A DNA stretch of 12,395 bases from Gammaproteobacteria bacterium (GTDB taxonomy: Bacteria > Pseudomonadota > Gammaproteobacteria > J044). Shown here in pieces: positions 1 to 6,133 of this stretch. The DNA lies in NCBI GenBank assembly GCA_026995955.1, contig JALWNJ010000310.1:1-12395 (forward strand). The letters run 5' to 3'. Each line of letters starts with the position of its first letter. Position 1 is the stretch's first letter. The position numbers were made by a program, and so were the translations under genes. The notes under the pieces were generated by a model. That model saw only the letters and a program-made list of their open reading frames with translations, was not told the DNA's origin and ran no database searches.

Positions 1-1
1 A

Positions 2-406
2 TCCTGGTGGTACGAAACGCTCGACATGATTCGCCAGTGGCCTCTGGGTATCGGCTATTCCAGAAATGCATTTGGTCACGGACTGAAGATGAGGTATGGG
101 GCCGGAAAGGGGCATAGCCATTCCGGCTGGCTTGATCTGGCACTTGGCGGTGGATTGCCGGCGCTGGCTCTTTGGGTGCTTGGGCTTGTTGCGTTGTTCT
201 TCTGGGCTTGGCGGCACCTGACTCAGGTGCCATTGCCGTCCGTTGCGCTGATGCTGCTGGTGCTGGACTTCGGGTTCCGATCAATGTTCGACAGTGTGAT
301 CCGTGATCACATGCTGGTTCAATTCATGCTGACGACTGGTGTTCTGATTGGCTGGATCGTGGCCCGGGCAGCTGCTCCAGTGCAGAAAGTACCTCCTCCA
401 CGCTGA
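2..406 (+). CDS. waaL: O-antigen ligase family protein (WaaL-like), C-terminal part
   Basis: The gene is cut by the left edge; 134 residues remain in an open frame that runs in from base 2. Proteins of this family (O-antigen ligase / Wzy_C) sit in the inner membrane and transfer undecaprenyl-linked polysaccharide to lipid A-core on the periplasmic side. The visible part has the GIGYSRNAFGHG stretch followed by KGHSHSGWLDLAL, which matches the conserved periplasmic loop with its His residues. After it come about three hydrophobic helices (around LPALALWVLGLVALFFWAW, SVALMLLVLDFGF and MLVQFMLTTGVLIGWIVA). The FRSMFDS..RDHML segment between the last two is also typical. A related polymerase (Wzy) cannot be excluded from the C-terminus alone, but the LPS-core context favours a ligase. 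Its last 83 bases overlap the convergent GT9 gene on the other strand. Confidence 0.8.
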   Translation, partial: SWWYETLDMIRQWPLGIGYSRNAFGHGLKMRYGAGKGHSHSGWLDLALGGGLPALALWVLGLVALFFWAWRHLTQVPLPSVALMLLVLDFGFRSMFDSVIRDHMLVQFMLTTGVLIGWIVARAAAPVQKVPPPR

Positions 407-1382
407 CATCTGCCACCTCGAGTGTCTCCGGTTGAAGCACTACATGGGGAACCCCCCAGGGATGCCATCGGCTGGCGTCGGACTTTCCGAACAGGCTGAC
501 GGTGGGCTTCCCCAGCGCGGCTACGATGTGCAGGGCGCCGCCATCGCTGAGTACGAAACGGTCGCACAGGGACATGCCGGCGATGAGTTCCTCCAGGCGC
601 TCCGTACGAACAGGATGCACGGGGATCCCGTCCAGCTGTCCCATCAGTCGTTGCAGCTTCTGGTCATCACCGGGGTGCATGGGGTTGTTCTCGTCACCTG
701 GTGACCAGAAGAGGGCGTAGTGTTGTGTGGGGTTGCGGTGATGCAAGGCCTGGATGAGCCGGGCGAACTGCGTTTCAGGCCAGCGATTCGAGGGTTTTCT
801 TGCACTGATGTGGATGCCCAGCACGCTGCTGTCATGCGGCAGCCCGGACCGGGCTGCGATTTCCCGTGCCAGGGCCTGGTCAGGATAGAGCTGCATGGGG
901 CCCGGTGTGTCGTCCACGCCCAGCGGCCGGAGCAGGCGAAAGACATCTTCCACTTCGTGCAGAGGCCGCGGCAGCTCGTAGGGAATCCCCATGTCGATGT
1001 GTCTGGATAAAGGGTGATCGGGGTCGGTGAACCCGATGATGTGGCGTGGACGCAGTGCACGCGCCAGTTTCACGCCGCGCGGGAGAAAGTTGGCGCCGGC
1101 GATGATGGCATAGTCATAGCGGATGCGGCGCAGTCGTGCATACAGGCGCAGCCGTTCCAGGACAACGGAAAAGGCACTGCAGCCGGGCGGTCGGTGCTTG
1201 AGCTTGGTGTAGTGGTGTACTTCCGTGAGATCGGGATTCCGTTCGAGCACAGGTCGGTTGTAGCTGTTGACCAGGGCGTCGATGCGTGCCTCAGGGAAAT
1301 GCTTGCGCAGGGCATGGATCAGGGGCGTCGTACAGATCAGGTCGCCGATGTTGTCGCGGCGAATGACGAGGAACTTCTTCAT
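324..1382 (-). CDS. Glycosyltransferase family 9 (heptosyltransferase-like)
   Basis: A 352-residue cytoplasmic glycosyltransferase of the GT9 (WaaC/WaaF/WaaQ) GT-B family. It probably transfers heptose or another sugar to the LPS core. The N-terminus MKKFLVIRRDNIGDLICTTP carries the family's conserved GD(x)xxxTxP turn, with Asp14 in the position of the conserved acidic residue. The C-terminal donor domain has LSDGGALHIVAALGKPTVSLFG, with Asp280 and His285 in the D-xxxx-H signature. The start is set by the ATGA overlap with the methyltransferase upstream and by a GGAG box 3 bases before the ATG. It is the last gene of the minus-strand operon. Its final ~27 codons (after VSVEEVLSALEQL) are a Ser/Gln-rich tail that overlaps the end of the convergent ligase gene. 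It does not look like a canonical WaaC, WaaF or WaaQ, so acceptor and donor are unknown. Confidence 0.9.
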   Translation of the reverse strand: MKKFLVIRRDNIGDLICTTPLIHALRKHFPEARIDALVNSYNRPVLERNPDLTEVHHYTKLKHRPPGCSAFSVVLERLRLYARLRRIRYDYAIIAGANFLPRGVKLARALRPRHIIGFTDPDHPLSRHIDMGIPYELPRPLHEVEDVFRLLRPLGVDDTPGPMQLYPDQALAREIAARSGLPHDSSVLGIHISARKPSNRWPETQFARLIQALHHRNPTQHYALFWSPGDENNPMHPGDDQKLQRLMGQLDGIPVHPVRTERLEELIAGMSLCDRFVLSDGGALHIVAALGKPTVSLFGKSDASRWHPWGVPHVVLQPETLEVADVSVEEVLSALEQLPGPRSSQSEHQSSA

Positions 1383-2098
1383 TCGCTCCGTGGCCCCTTT
1401 CGGAAGCAGTAGAGGTAGTCATCGGTAAAGGCCTCGGACACGGGGCGTCGCAGGAGGCGCGCCTTCTGGATACGGCGCCGATTGATGAAGCAGCCATATT
1501 CGAAGAGTTCCAGTCCTGCCCTGCGGGCAAGTTCCATGGCCTGCGATGGGGTTACCCAGAACACATGGTCCAGATTGGCGATGAACATGCCTTCTCGCTC
1601 CACCTTCTTGCGTACCCGCCGGGAAAAGGGGTTGGGTGTGGAGACGAGGATCTCCCCATTCCTTTCCAGGTGTCGGGCAGCGAAGCGGAGCAGGGCCACG
1701 GGGTTGTCCACATGCTCGATGACATCGCCGATGACAACCGATTCGAAACGCTCGCCAAGGTCGGTGTCACTGGTGGCGTCTGCTACCTGGACACGGTAAC
1801 CCTGTTTGGACAGGCGTTCTATCAGGGGCGCCAGGATGTCGATGCCCAGTACCTCGCTGGCATGGGTGCGGATCCGATTGTGTTTCCACCCCGGGTCACG
1901 CATGTAGCGCTCGTCATGCTCGCAGATGCCGATGTCGAGTACCTTCCTGTTTTCGATGCGTTCCACGATGGCATCCAGCGGTCTGACGCCTGAATGGATG
2001 CGGCGGATCTCCTGCAGCCATTGAGATGTGGCAGTCATGGCGGCCGGGTCATTCGGATCGCTGCTCAGTTCCGTCCAGTCTGGCATCGAGGCTTTCAT
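1379..2098 (-). CDS. Class I SAM-dependent methyltransferase
   Basis: A 239-residue methyltransferase with a Rossmann fold. Motif I is VLDIGI (53-58), which lacks the usual GxG and is followed by a long DPGWKHNRI linker leading to GID (85-87) at the ribose-binding acidic position. Motif IV region is GDVIEHVDNP (124-133), and an STPNPF strand (153-158) follows. This arrangement (LDIG..EHD..DPGW.H.RI) is known from methyltransferases in polysaccharide clusters, which are thought to methylate a sugar; the substrate here is unknown. The frame stays open back to 2296, but the ATG at 2098 is preferred. It follows an AGGAAG ribosome site by 5 bases, and it overlaps the TGA of the upstream methyltransferase as ATGA. 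Its own stop overlaps the next gene's start in the same way, so translation is probably coupled. ATG at 2038 is a weaker alternative. Confidence 0.88.
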   Translation of the reverse strand: MKASMPDWTELSSDPNDPAAMTATSQWLQEIRRIHSGVRPLDAIVERIENRKVLDIGICEHDERYMRDPGWKHNRIRTHASEVLGIDILAPLIERLSKQGYRVQVADATSDTDLGERFESVVIGDVIEHVDNPVALLRFAARHLERNGEILVSTPNPFSRRVRKKVEREGMFIANLDHVFWVTPSQAMELARRAGLELFEYGCFINRRRIQKARLLRRPVSEAFTDDYLYCFRKGPRSE

Positions 2099-2103
2099 GC
2101 GGT

Positions 2104-2109
2104 CTTCCT
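2104..2109 (-). promoter_or_regulatory. Ribosome binding site deciding a methyltransferase start
   Basis: AGGAAG on the minus strand, 5 bases before the ATG at 2098. It supports this start over the longer open frame to 2296 and over an internal ATG at 2038, which has no such site. Confidence 0.7.
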
Positions 2110-2500
2110 GTAGAGCACCCAAAGGGTGTGGGCGTAGCGATTGAGGTAGCGTTCTCCGGGCCAGCGCAGACGGTGTATCCCCCTGACCAGGGCAGGTTTG
2201 GGCTTTTCGTTGGCCACCATCTGCTCGATGGTGAGAGGGTGATGCCGGGTCTGGGCCTCGAGGAATTCCCTGGCTTCGGTAAAACCGAAGAACCACTTGT
2301 GCCGGTCCATGGGTGGCGTATCGGGCAGGCCGTAATGCGCCATGTGCCTTTTTCCCGGCGTGTATTGCACCAGTTGTTCGGCAGGGAGATCAGCAGGTTG
2401 CGTCGTGCCACGCGTACCAGTTCCGAGAAGTCATGATGCAGGTTGTCCAGATGCTCGAGTACATCCGTGCGGACTACGGCATCAAATGACTGATCGTCGA

Positions 2501-2508
2501 GGGGGGGG
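2501..2508. repeat. Homopolymer tract G8 (C8 in the coding strand)
   Basis: Eight consecutive G on the plus strand, read as C8 within the methyltransferase codons for Arg-Pro-Pro-Leu (ERPPLDD). The frame is consistent on both sides, so the tract does not cause either of the two frameshifts seen in this gene. Tracts of this length are prone to slippage in replication and in sequencing. Confidence 0.9.
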
Positions 2509-2718
2509 CGTTCCATCTGATCGAGATTGAGCTGGGGAGCCGAAGTTCCACTCATGTTGATTCCTATACAGCTACGAGGGAAGTAGCTTGTTCAACAAGC
2601 TCCAGTCACAGCCGACATCTAGCAGGCAGGGCGGCAGGGCATCTTCGAACCGTTGGGTGATGTGATGGGATGGGTAGGCCCGGTGGTCGAAATAGACATG
2701 CTCCAGCTGCATCAGGTT

Positions 2719-2723
2719 TCTCC
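2719..2723 (-). promoter_or_regulatory. Ribosome binding site of the frameshifted methyltransferase
   Basis: GGAGA on the minus strand, with about 6-7 bases before the ATG at 2712. It favours this start over an in-frame ATG at 2775, which would overlap the end of the upstream GT9 gene and has no matching family sequence. Confidence 0.6.
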
Positions 2724-2738
2724 GATGGTGAGGGAAGA

Positions 2739-3836
2739 TTATAACCGATCTTTCTTGCGGGTAGCATGTAGGCACTCTAAAGCGGCTGTGATGACTTCCT
2801 CGACTTGGATCTGGAGCATTCCTTGGTTACTGCGCATCTTTTTTGGTAGGTGCATGTCTTCGGGTGGTGGTTTCTGAATGGCCCTGTGCAAGTGGTGGCT
2901 TCCAAAGGCGCCATATTCTCTAGATGATGTAGGCGAAAACAGGGATACTGTAGGTACTTCTAAGGCGGCTGCTAGGTGAAGTGTCCCCGTGTCATTGGTT
3001 ATCAAGAGAGAGAGCCCTCCTATGATGTTGGCAAGCTCTTCTAAGGTGGTTTTGCCACACAGGTTTTCAATTGTTGCCGGAGAAGAGGTGCTTTCAATCT
3101 TGTTACACAAGCCGCGCTCTGATGGTGATCCTGTTAGTATGAACTTGGCGTTTGGATATTGCTCTGAAAGAGCCCTTATGACCTCTGAAAATCGCTCGTA
3201 GGGCCACATTTTATACCAATTTGATGCCCCGGCCTGTATGCCGATGCGCAATTCATTGCAGGGGCGGCGGGCAAAGCGGTCTGGCAGACGCAGCGGAGGA
3301 ATCTCGGCCTTGCAGTCCAGGGCACGCACCAGATCCATCCGGCGCCGGGCCTCGTGATCGTCGCGCGGCTGCATCTGTGCCGAGAGCAGGTGGCGGAAGG
3401 GGCTTCGGGTCGGTGTCTTGAGGATGACCCTCGCGCCGGCGAGATAGGCCATGGGGATGTCCTGCGGGGCGTTGGAGTGCAGCAGCAGGGCAACATCCGG
3501 TCGTGTCGCGCGCAGGGCCTTCATTGTGCTGTGAAATCTCCGAAACCCGCCATGGAACGGGATCAATCGGTCGGCACAGGGGTGGTCACGGAACAGCGGC
3601 ATCAGATTGCGATGCAGGAACAGGCTGATCCGGGCCTCTGGGAAGCACTGCCGAAGGGCGCACAGGGCCGGCGTGGAGAGGATGGTGTCGCCAAGCGCGG
3701 TATTGGAGAAAACCAGTATACTCTCGGGCGGATGGCCCTCTGCCAGCCAGTCCTCGAGGCGCAGCAGCTGGTCCGGGTGCCGGTACCGGTGCCAGGCCGT
3801 GAGCAGGCGAAGGAATGGGACCCTGAGCAGGCGCAT
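2739..3836 (-). CDS. Glycosyltransferase family 9 with compositionally mosaic C-terminal domain
   Basis: A 365-residue GT9 (heptosyltransferase-like) enzyme, presumably acting on the LPS core at the inner face of the inner membrane. Conserved features: FSNTALGDTILSTPALCALR (43-62, Asp50 in the GD turn) and, in the donor domain, LITNDTGTLHLAAALEVPTVSLF (278-300, Asp282 and His287). It has a ~37-residue basic N-terminal extension before the first strand (ILVF), and no clear ribosome site is visible at the ATG. It is first in a four-gene minus-strand operon, 26 bases before the methyltransferase. By hand count, bases 2761-3240, coding residues ~199 to the end, are 48.5% GC, while 3241-3360 is about 68%. 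The switch falls at the start of the second Rossmann domain (RIGIQAGASNW). This suggests that only the donor-binding half was imported. Donor and acceptor sugars are unknown. Confidence 0.9.
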   Translation of the reverse strand: MRLLRVPFLRLLTAWHRYRHPDQLLRLEDWLAEGHPPESILVFSNTALGDTILSTPALCALRQCFPEARISLFLHRNLMPLFRDHPCADRLIPFHGGFRRFHSTMKALRATRPDVALLLHSNAPQDIPMAYLAGARVILKTPTRSPFRHLLSAQMQPRDDHEARRRMDLVRALDCKAEIPPLRLPDRFARRPCNELRIGIQAGASNWYKMWPYERFSEVIRALSEQYPNAKFILTGSPSERGLCNKIESTSSPATIENLCGKTTLEELANIIGGLSLLITNDTGTLHLAAALEVPTVSLFSPTSSREYGAFGSHHLHRAIQKPPPEDMHLPKKMRSNQGMLQIQVEEVITAALECLHATRKKDRL

Positions 3837-3869
3837 GATTGGGGACAGCGGCGTGTACGGGAAACCCCG

Positions 3870-3878
3870 ATTATATCA
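3870..3878 (-). promoter_or_regulatory. Extended -10 promoter for the minus-strand GT9/methyltransferase operon
   Basis: On the minus strand TGATATAAT is a consensus TATAAT hexamer (3870-3875) with the upstream TGn of an extended -10. No good -35 hexamer lies at 16-18 bases (ATCTCG at best), which fits an extended -10 promoter. It would give a short leader of about 25 bases before the ATG at 3836. The upstream part of this promoter lies inside the first codons of the divergent GT4 gene. Confidence 0.5.
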
Positions 3879-3882
3879 GGAG
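3878..3882 (+). promoter_or_regulatory. Ribosome binding site setting the GT4 start
   Basis: AGGAG, 5 bases before the ATG at 3888. It decides this start within a much longer open frame that reaches back to 3354 across the divergent gene. Confidence 0.8.
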
Positions 3883-3887
3883 TGTGG

Positions 3888-5030
3888 ATGACCGAGATCG
3901 AGCGCATTCTGCGTGTCCTGCATACCGAATGGTCGAATGGCTGGGGCGGGCAGGAGATTCGTATCCATGGCGAGATGCTCGCCCTGCGCGAGCATGGCGT
4001 TAGTGTGGCCCTGGCCTGTCGGCCCGAGGCCCGGCTGGGCCAGCGTGCCGCCGAGTCGGGGATCCCCGTTTACCATTTCCCGTTTCGCGGCAATGCCGAT
4101 CTGGTGACCCTGTGGCGGCTCCAGAGGCTGATCCGCCGCGAGCGGTTCGACATCGTCAATACGCACAGCGGCAAGGATACCTGGGTGGGGGGCTTGGCTG
4201 CGAAACTGGCCGGTTCGGCCTTCATCCGTACCCGTCACCTGTCCAATCCCATTCGTCCCTCGCGGCTGAACTTCATCAACGAACTGGCGGATTTCGTCAT
4301 GACCACCGGCGAAAGCGTACGGCAGGCCATGATCCGGGACAATCGCATCGACCCGGCGCGTATCGCTTCGGTGCCGACAGGCATCGATGCCACCCGCTTC
4401 GATCCTTCGAGGGTGGATCGCTGCGCGGCACGGTCGGCACTGGGGCTGGAGGACGATGCGTTTGCCATCGGCATGGTGGCCGTGCTGCGCAGCTTCAAGC
4501 GGCACGATCTGCTGCTGCAGGCCTTTGCCGGACTGACGGAACGCCATCCCGAGCTTCGATTGCTGCTCGCCGGTGAAGGGCCGATGCGCGAGACCATCGA
4601 AAGGCAGATCCAGGCACTCGAGCTTTCAGACCGGGTACGCCTGCTGGGCCATGTGGAGAAGCCGGAGCAGGTGCTGGCAGCGCTCGATCTCTTTGTGCTT
4701 TCCTCCGACAGCAAGGAGGGCGTGCCGCAGTCGGTGATGCAGGCGCTCCTGATGGGGCTGCCGGTGGTGGCCACGGATGCCGGCAGCACCTCGGATCTGT
4801 ATCAGGGGGACAACATGCTGCTGGTACCTGCCGGCGATCCCCATGCCCTGCGCGAGGGGATGCGGCGGGTCATCGAGGATGCCGCCCTCAGGCAACGGCT
4901 GCGTGCCAAGGCGCGGGACTCGGCCATCACAAGCTGCACGACCGAGGTCATGGTGGCTCGGATCCTGGAGATCTACGAGTGGGTGCTTGGCGCAGACCGC
5001 CCGGGCGCGGCATTCAGCAGTCGTTCGTAG
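3888..5030 (+). CDS. Glycosyltransferase family 4 (GT-B)
   Basis: A 380-residue cytoplasmic GT4 enzyme, probably adding a hexose to LPS core or O-chain. The N-terminal acceptor domain begins ILRVLHTEWSNGWGGQEIR (7-25), with the glycine-rich loop after the first strand. FDIVNTHSGKDTWVGGLAA (88-105) and RTRHLSN (114-120) are typical of a subgroup common in gammaproteobacterial LPS clusters. The donor domain has VPTGID (162-167), LLLAGEGP (225-232) and SKEGVPQSVMQALLMGLPVV (275-294). In the EX7E nucleotide-sugar motif the first Glu is Glu277 but the second position is Gln285; this EGVPQ..MQA form recurs in the subgroup, so activity is likely retained. The ATG at 3888 is chosen for its AGGAG box and the family N-terminus. 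The gene stands alone on this strand. It is 51 bases from the divergent GT9 gene, and its last 58 bases overlap the convergent GT4 gene. Confidence 0.9.
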   Translation: MTEIERILRVLHTEWSNGWGGQEIRIHGEMLALREHGVSVALACRPEARLGQRAAESGIPVYHFPFRGNADLVTLWRLQRLIRRERFDIVNTHSGKDTWVGGLAAKLAGSAFIRTRHLSNPIRPSRLNFINELADFVMTTGESVRQAMIRDNRIDPARIASVPTGIDATRFDPSRVDRCAARSALGLEDDAFAIGMVAVLRSFKRHDLLLQAFAGLTERHPELRLLLAGEGPMRETIERQIQALELSDRVRLLGHVEKPEQVLAALDLFVLSSDSKEGVPQSVMQALLMGLPVVATDAGSTSDLYQGDNMLLVPAGDPHALREGMRRVIEDAALRQRLRAKARDSAITSCTTEVMVARILEIYEWVLGADRPGAAFSSRS

Positions 5031-6133
5031 AGCTCCCTCAGGGCGCGATTCATGGTCTCCAGGGTCATGGGCTCCACGGTTCGACGGGCCTCGCGGCCCA
5101 TTTCCGCCGCTCGTGAGGCATTGGCCAGGGTTTCGATGTGCCGGGCGAGGGCCTCGATGTCCAGCGCATCACAGGTGAGCCCGTTCTGTCCTTCCCGGAC
5201 GATCTCGCGGGTGCCTGCCTGTCGGCTGACGATGACGGGCAGGCCACAGGCCATGGCCTCCAGCGTCGCGTTGGGGAAGGGGTCGTAGAGGGTGGGCAGG
5301 ACGAGGGCATCGGCGGCCCCATAGGCGTGCTCCACCGCCTGGAGCGGTCCGAGGAAGTGCACGCGGTCGGACACCTCCAGCTTCCGGGCCAGCCGCCGAT
5401 AGCGCGGCAGGTGCTTGTCGCCGCCCACGACCACCAGGTGCGCCGCCGTCTGCGCCCGGGCCAGTGCCTGGATGGCTGCGGCGAGCCCCTTGCGTTCGAA
5501 ACCCGAGCCGACGAAAAGCAGCAGGGGCGGGTCGATGGGCAGTCCCAGGGCCGCGCGCAACGAATGGGCCTGGTCGCGCTGGCGAGGATGAAAGCGCTGC
5601 GTGTCGACGCCGTTGTAGATGACATGCACGCGGGCCCCGTCGATGGCGAAGCGAGCCAGGATGTCCTCCCGCACCATTTGCGAATTGCAGATGACAGCGC
5701 GCAGGACCGGGGACTCGAACAGCGCCTTCTCCGTGCGCAGCAGATAGCGGTGATAGGGGTTGTGGCGCATGGCCCAGGCGCGCCAGGCTGGCAACACCCG
5801 CGCACGCTGCTCGAGCCAGGTGGCGTGGACCCCGTCACCGGCGCGGTAGACCTCGGCGCAGGGGATGCGTTCATGGGACTGTACCAGATCGAAATCATGC
5901 TGTTCGGCTGCCCGGCAGGCGCAGCGGGCAAAGCTGCGGTCGCGCCACAGGCGTCCGATGTGGAAGGGATCGCAGCGCAGCAGCCGGGCGCCGGGCAGGG
6001 CCTCCCACGAGCGGGCGATGACGGTAAGCTCGACATCGTCCTGCTGCAGGGCCTCGATGACCCGGCTTACGAAACGCTCCGCGCCCCCGTCGGGGCGGTA
6101 GCGCTGGCGAATGAGGGCCAGGCGCAGGGTCAT
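4973..6133 (-). CDS. Glycosyltransferase family 4, WaaG-like
   Basis: A 386-residue GT-B glycosyltransferase resembling LPS core glucosyltransferases (WaaG type), which add the first outer-core hexose to heptose II. Visible features: LALIRQRYRPDGGAERFV (5-22, glycine-rich acceptor loop), AVICNSQMVREDI (146-158), VIYNGVD (171-177), LLLFVGSGFERKGL (204-217, close to the WaaG VGSxFxRKG strand), and DPFPNATLEAMACGLPVI (284-301). The last holds an EX7E-type motif with Asp284 in the first place and Glu292 in the second. The frame is open far upstream (to 6880), but the ATG at 6133 is chosen. It overlaps the stop of waaQ as ATGA and gives the family N-terminus. The 3' end overlaps the convergent GT4 gene by 58 bases. 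The precise sugar transferred is not determined by sequence, so no gene symbol is given. Confidence 0.9.
   Translation of the reverse strand: MTLRLALIRQRYRPDGGAERFVSRVIEALQQDDVELTVIARSWEALPGARLLRCDPFHIGRLWRDRSFARCACRAAEQHDFDLVQSHERIPCAEVYRAGDGVHATWLEQRARVLPAWRAWAMRHNPYHRYLLRTEKALFESPVLRAVICNSQMVREDILARFAIDGARVHVIYNGVDTQRFHPRQRDQAHSLRAALGLPIDPPLLLFVGSGFERKGLAAAIQALARAQTAAHLVVVGGDKHLPRYRRLARKLEVSDRVHFLGPLQAVEHAYGAADALVLPTLYDPFPNATLEAMACGLPVIVSRQAGTREIVREGQNGLTCDALDIEALARHIETLANASRAAEMGREARRTVEPMTLETMNRALRELYERLLNAAPGRSAPSTHS

Larger units (their letters stand above)
2095..2712 (-). pseudogene. SAM methyltransferase gene with two apparent frameshifts
   Basis: The reading of a single ~205-residue class I methyltransferase is split over two frames. 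The N-terminal part from 2712 (MQLEHVYFDHRAYPSHH, then motif I LLDVGCDWSLLNK) hits a TAG at 2572-2574. The middle part (YFPRSCIGINMSGT, LNLDQMER, FDAVVRTDVLEHLDNL, LISLPNNWCN) is in a second frame. The end (HMAHYGLPDTPPMDRHKWFF onwards to 2095) is back in the first frame. Dropping one base near 2586 and adding one near 2347-2356 joins all three into a normal protein with the DVLEHLDN and SLPNNW signatures. The net length stays a multiple of three, and the final TGA still forms ATGA with the next gene, so the whole gene was evidently functional. A GGAG box lies 7 bases before the ATG. It is either a recent pseudogene or carries two sequencing errors. Probable role, if intact, is methylation of an LPS sugar. 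Confidence 0.8.

Noticed and set aside
352..380. Inverted repeat CTGGA/TCCAG around a CCCGGG core at the ligase/GT9 junction, considered as a terminator
   Set aside because: The arms are only 5 bases with a 19-base spacer and no T run on either strand.
2099..2296. Upstream extension of the second methyltransferase frame
   Set aside because: It runs over the C-terminal codons of the preceding methyltransferase in another frame. The ATG at 2098 has a good ribosome site and ATGA coupling.
3354..3887. N-terminal extension of the plus-strand GT4 frame
   Set aside because: It is antisense to the GT9 gene and lacks GT4 similarity. The AGGAG box and family start point to 3888.
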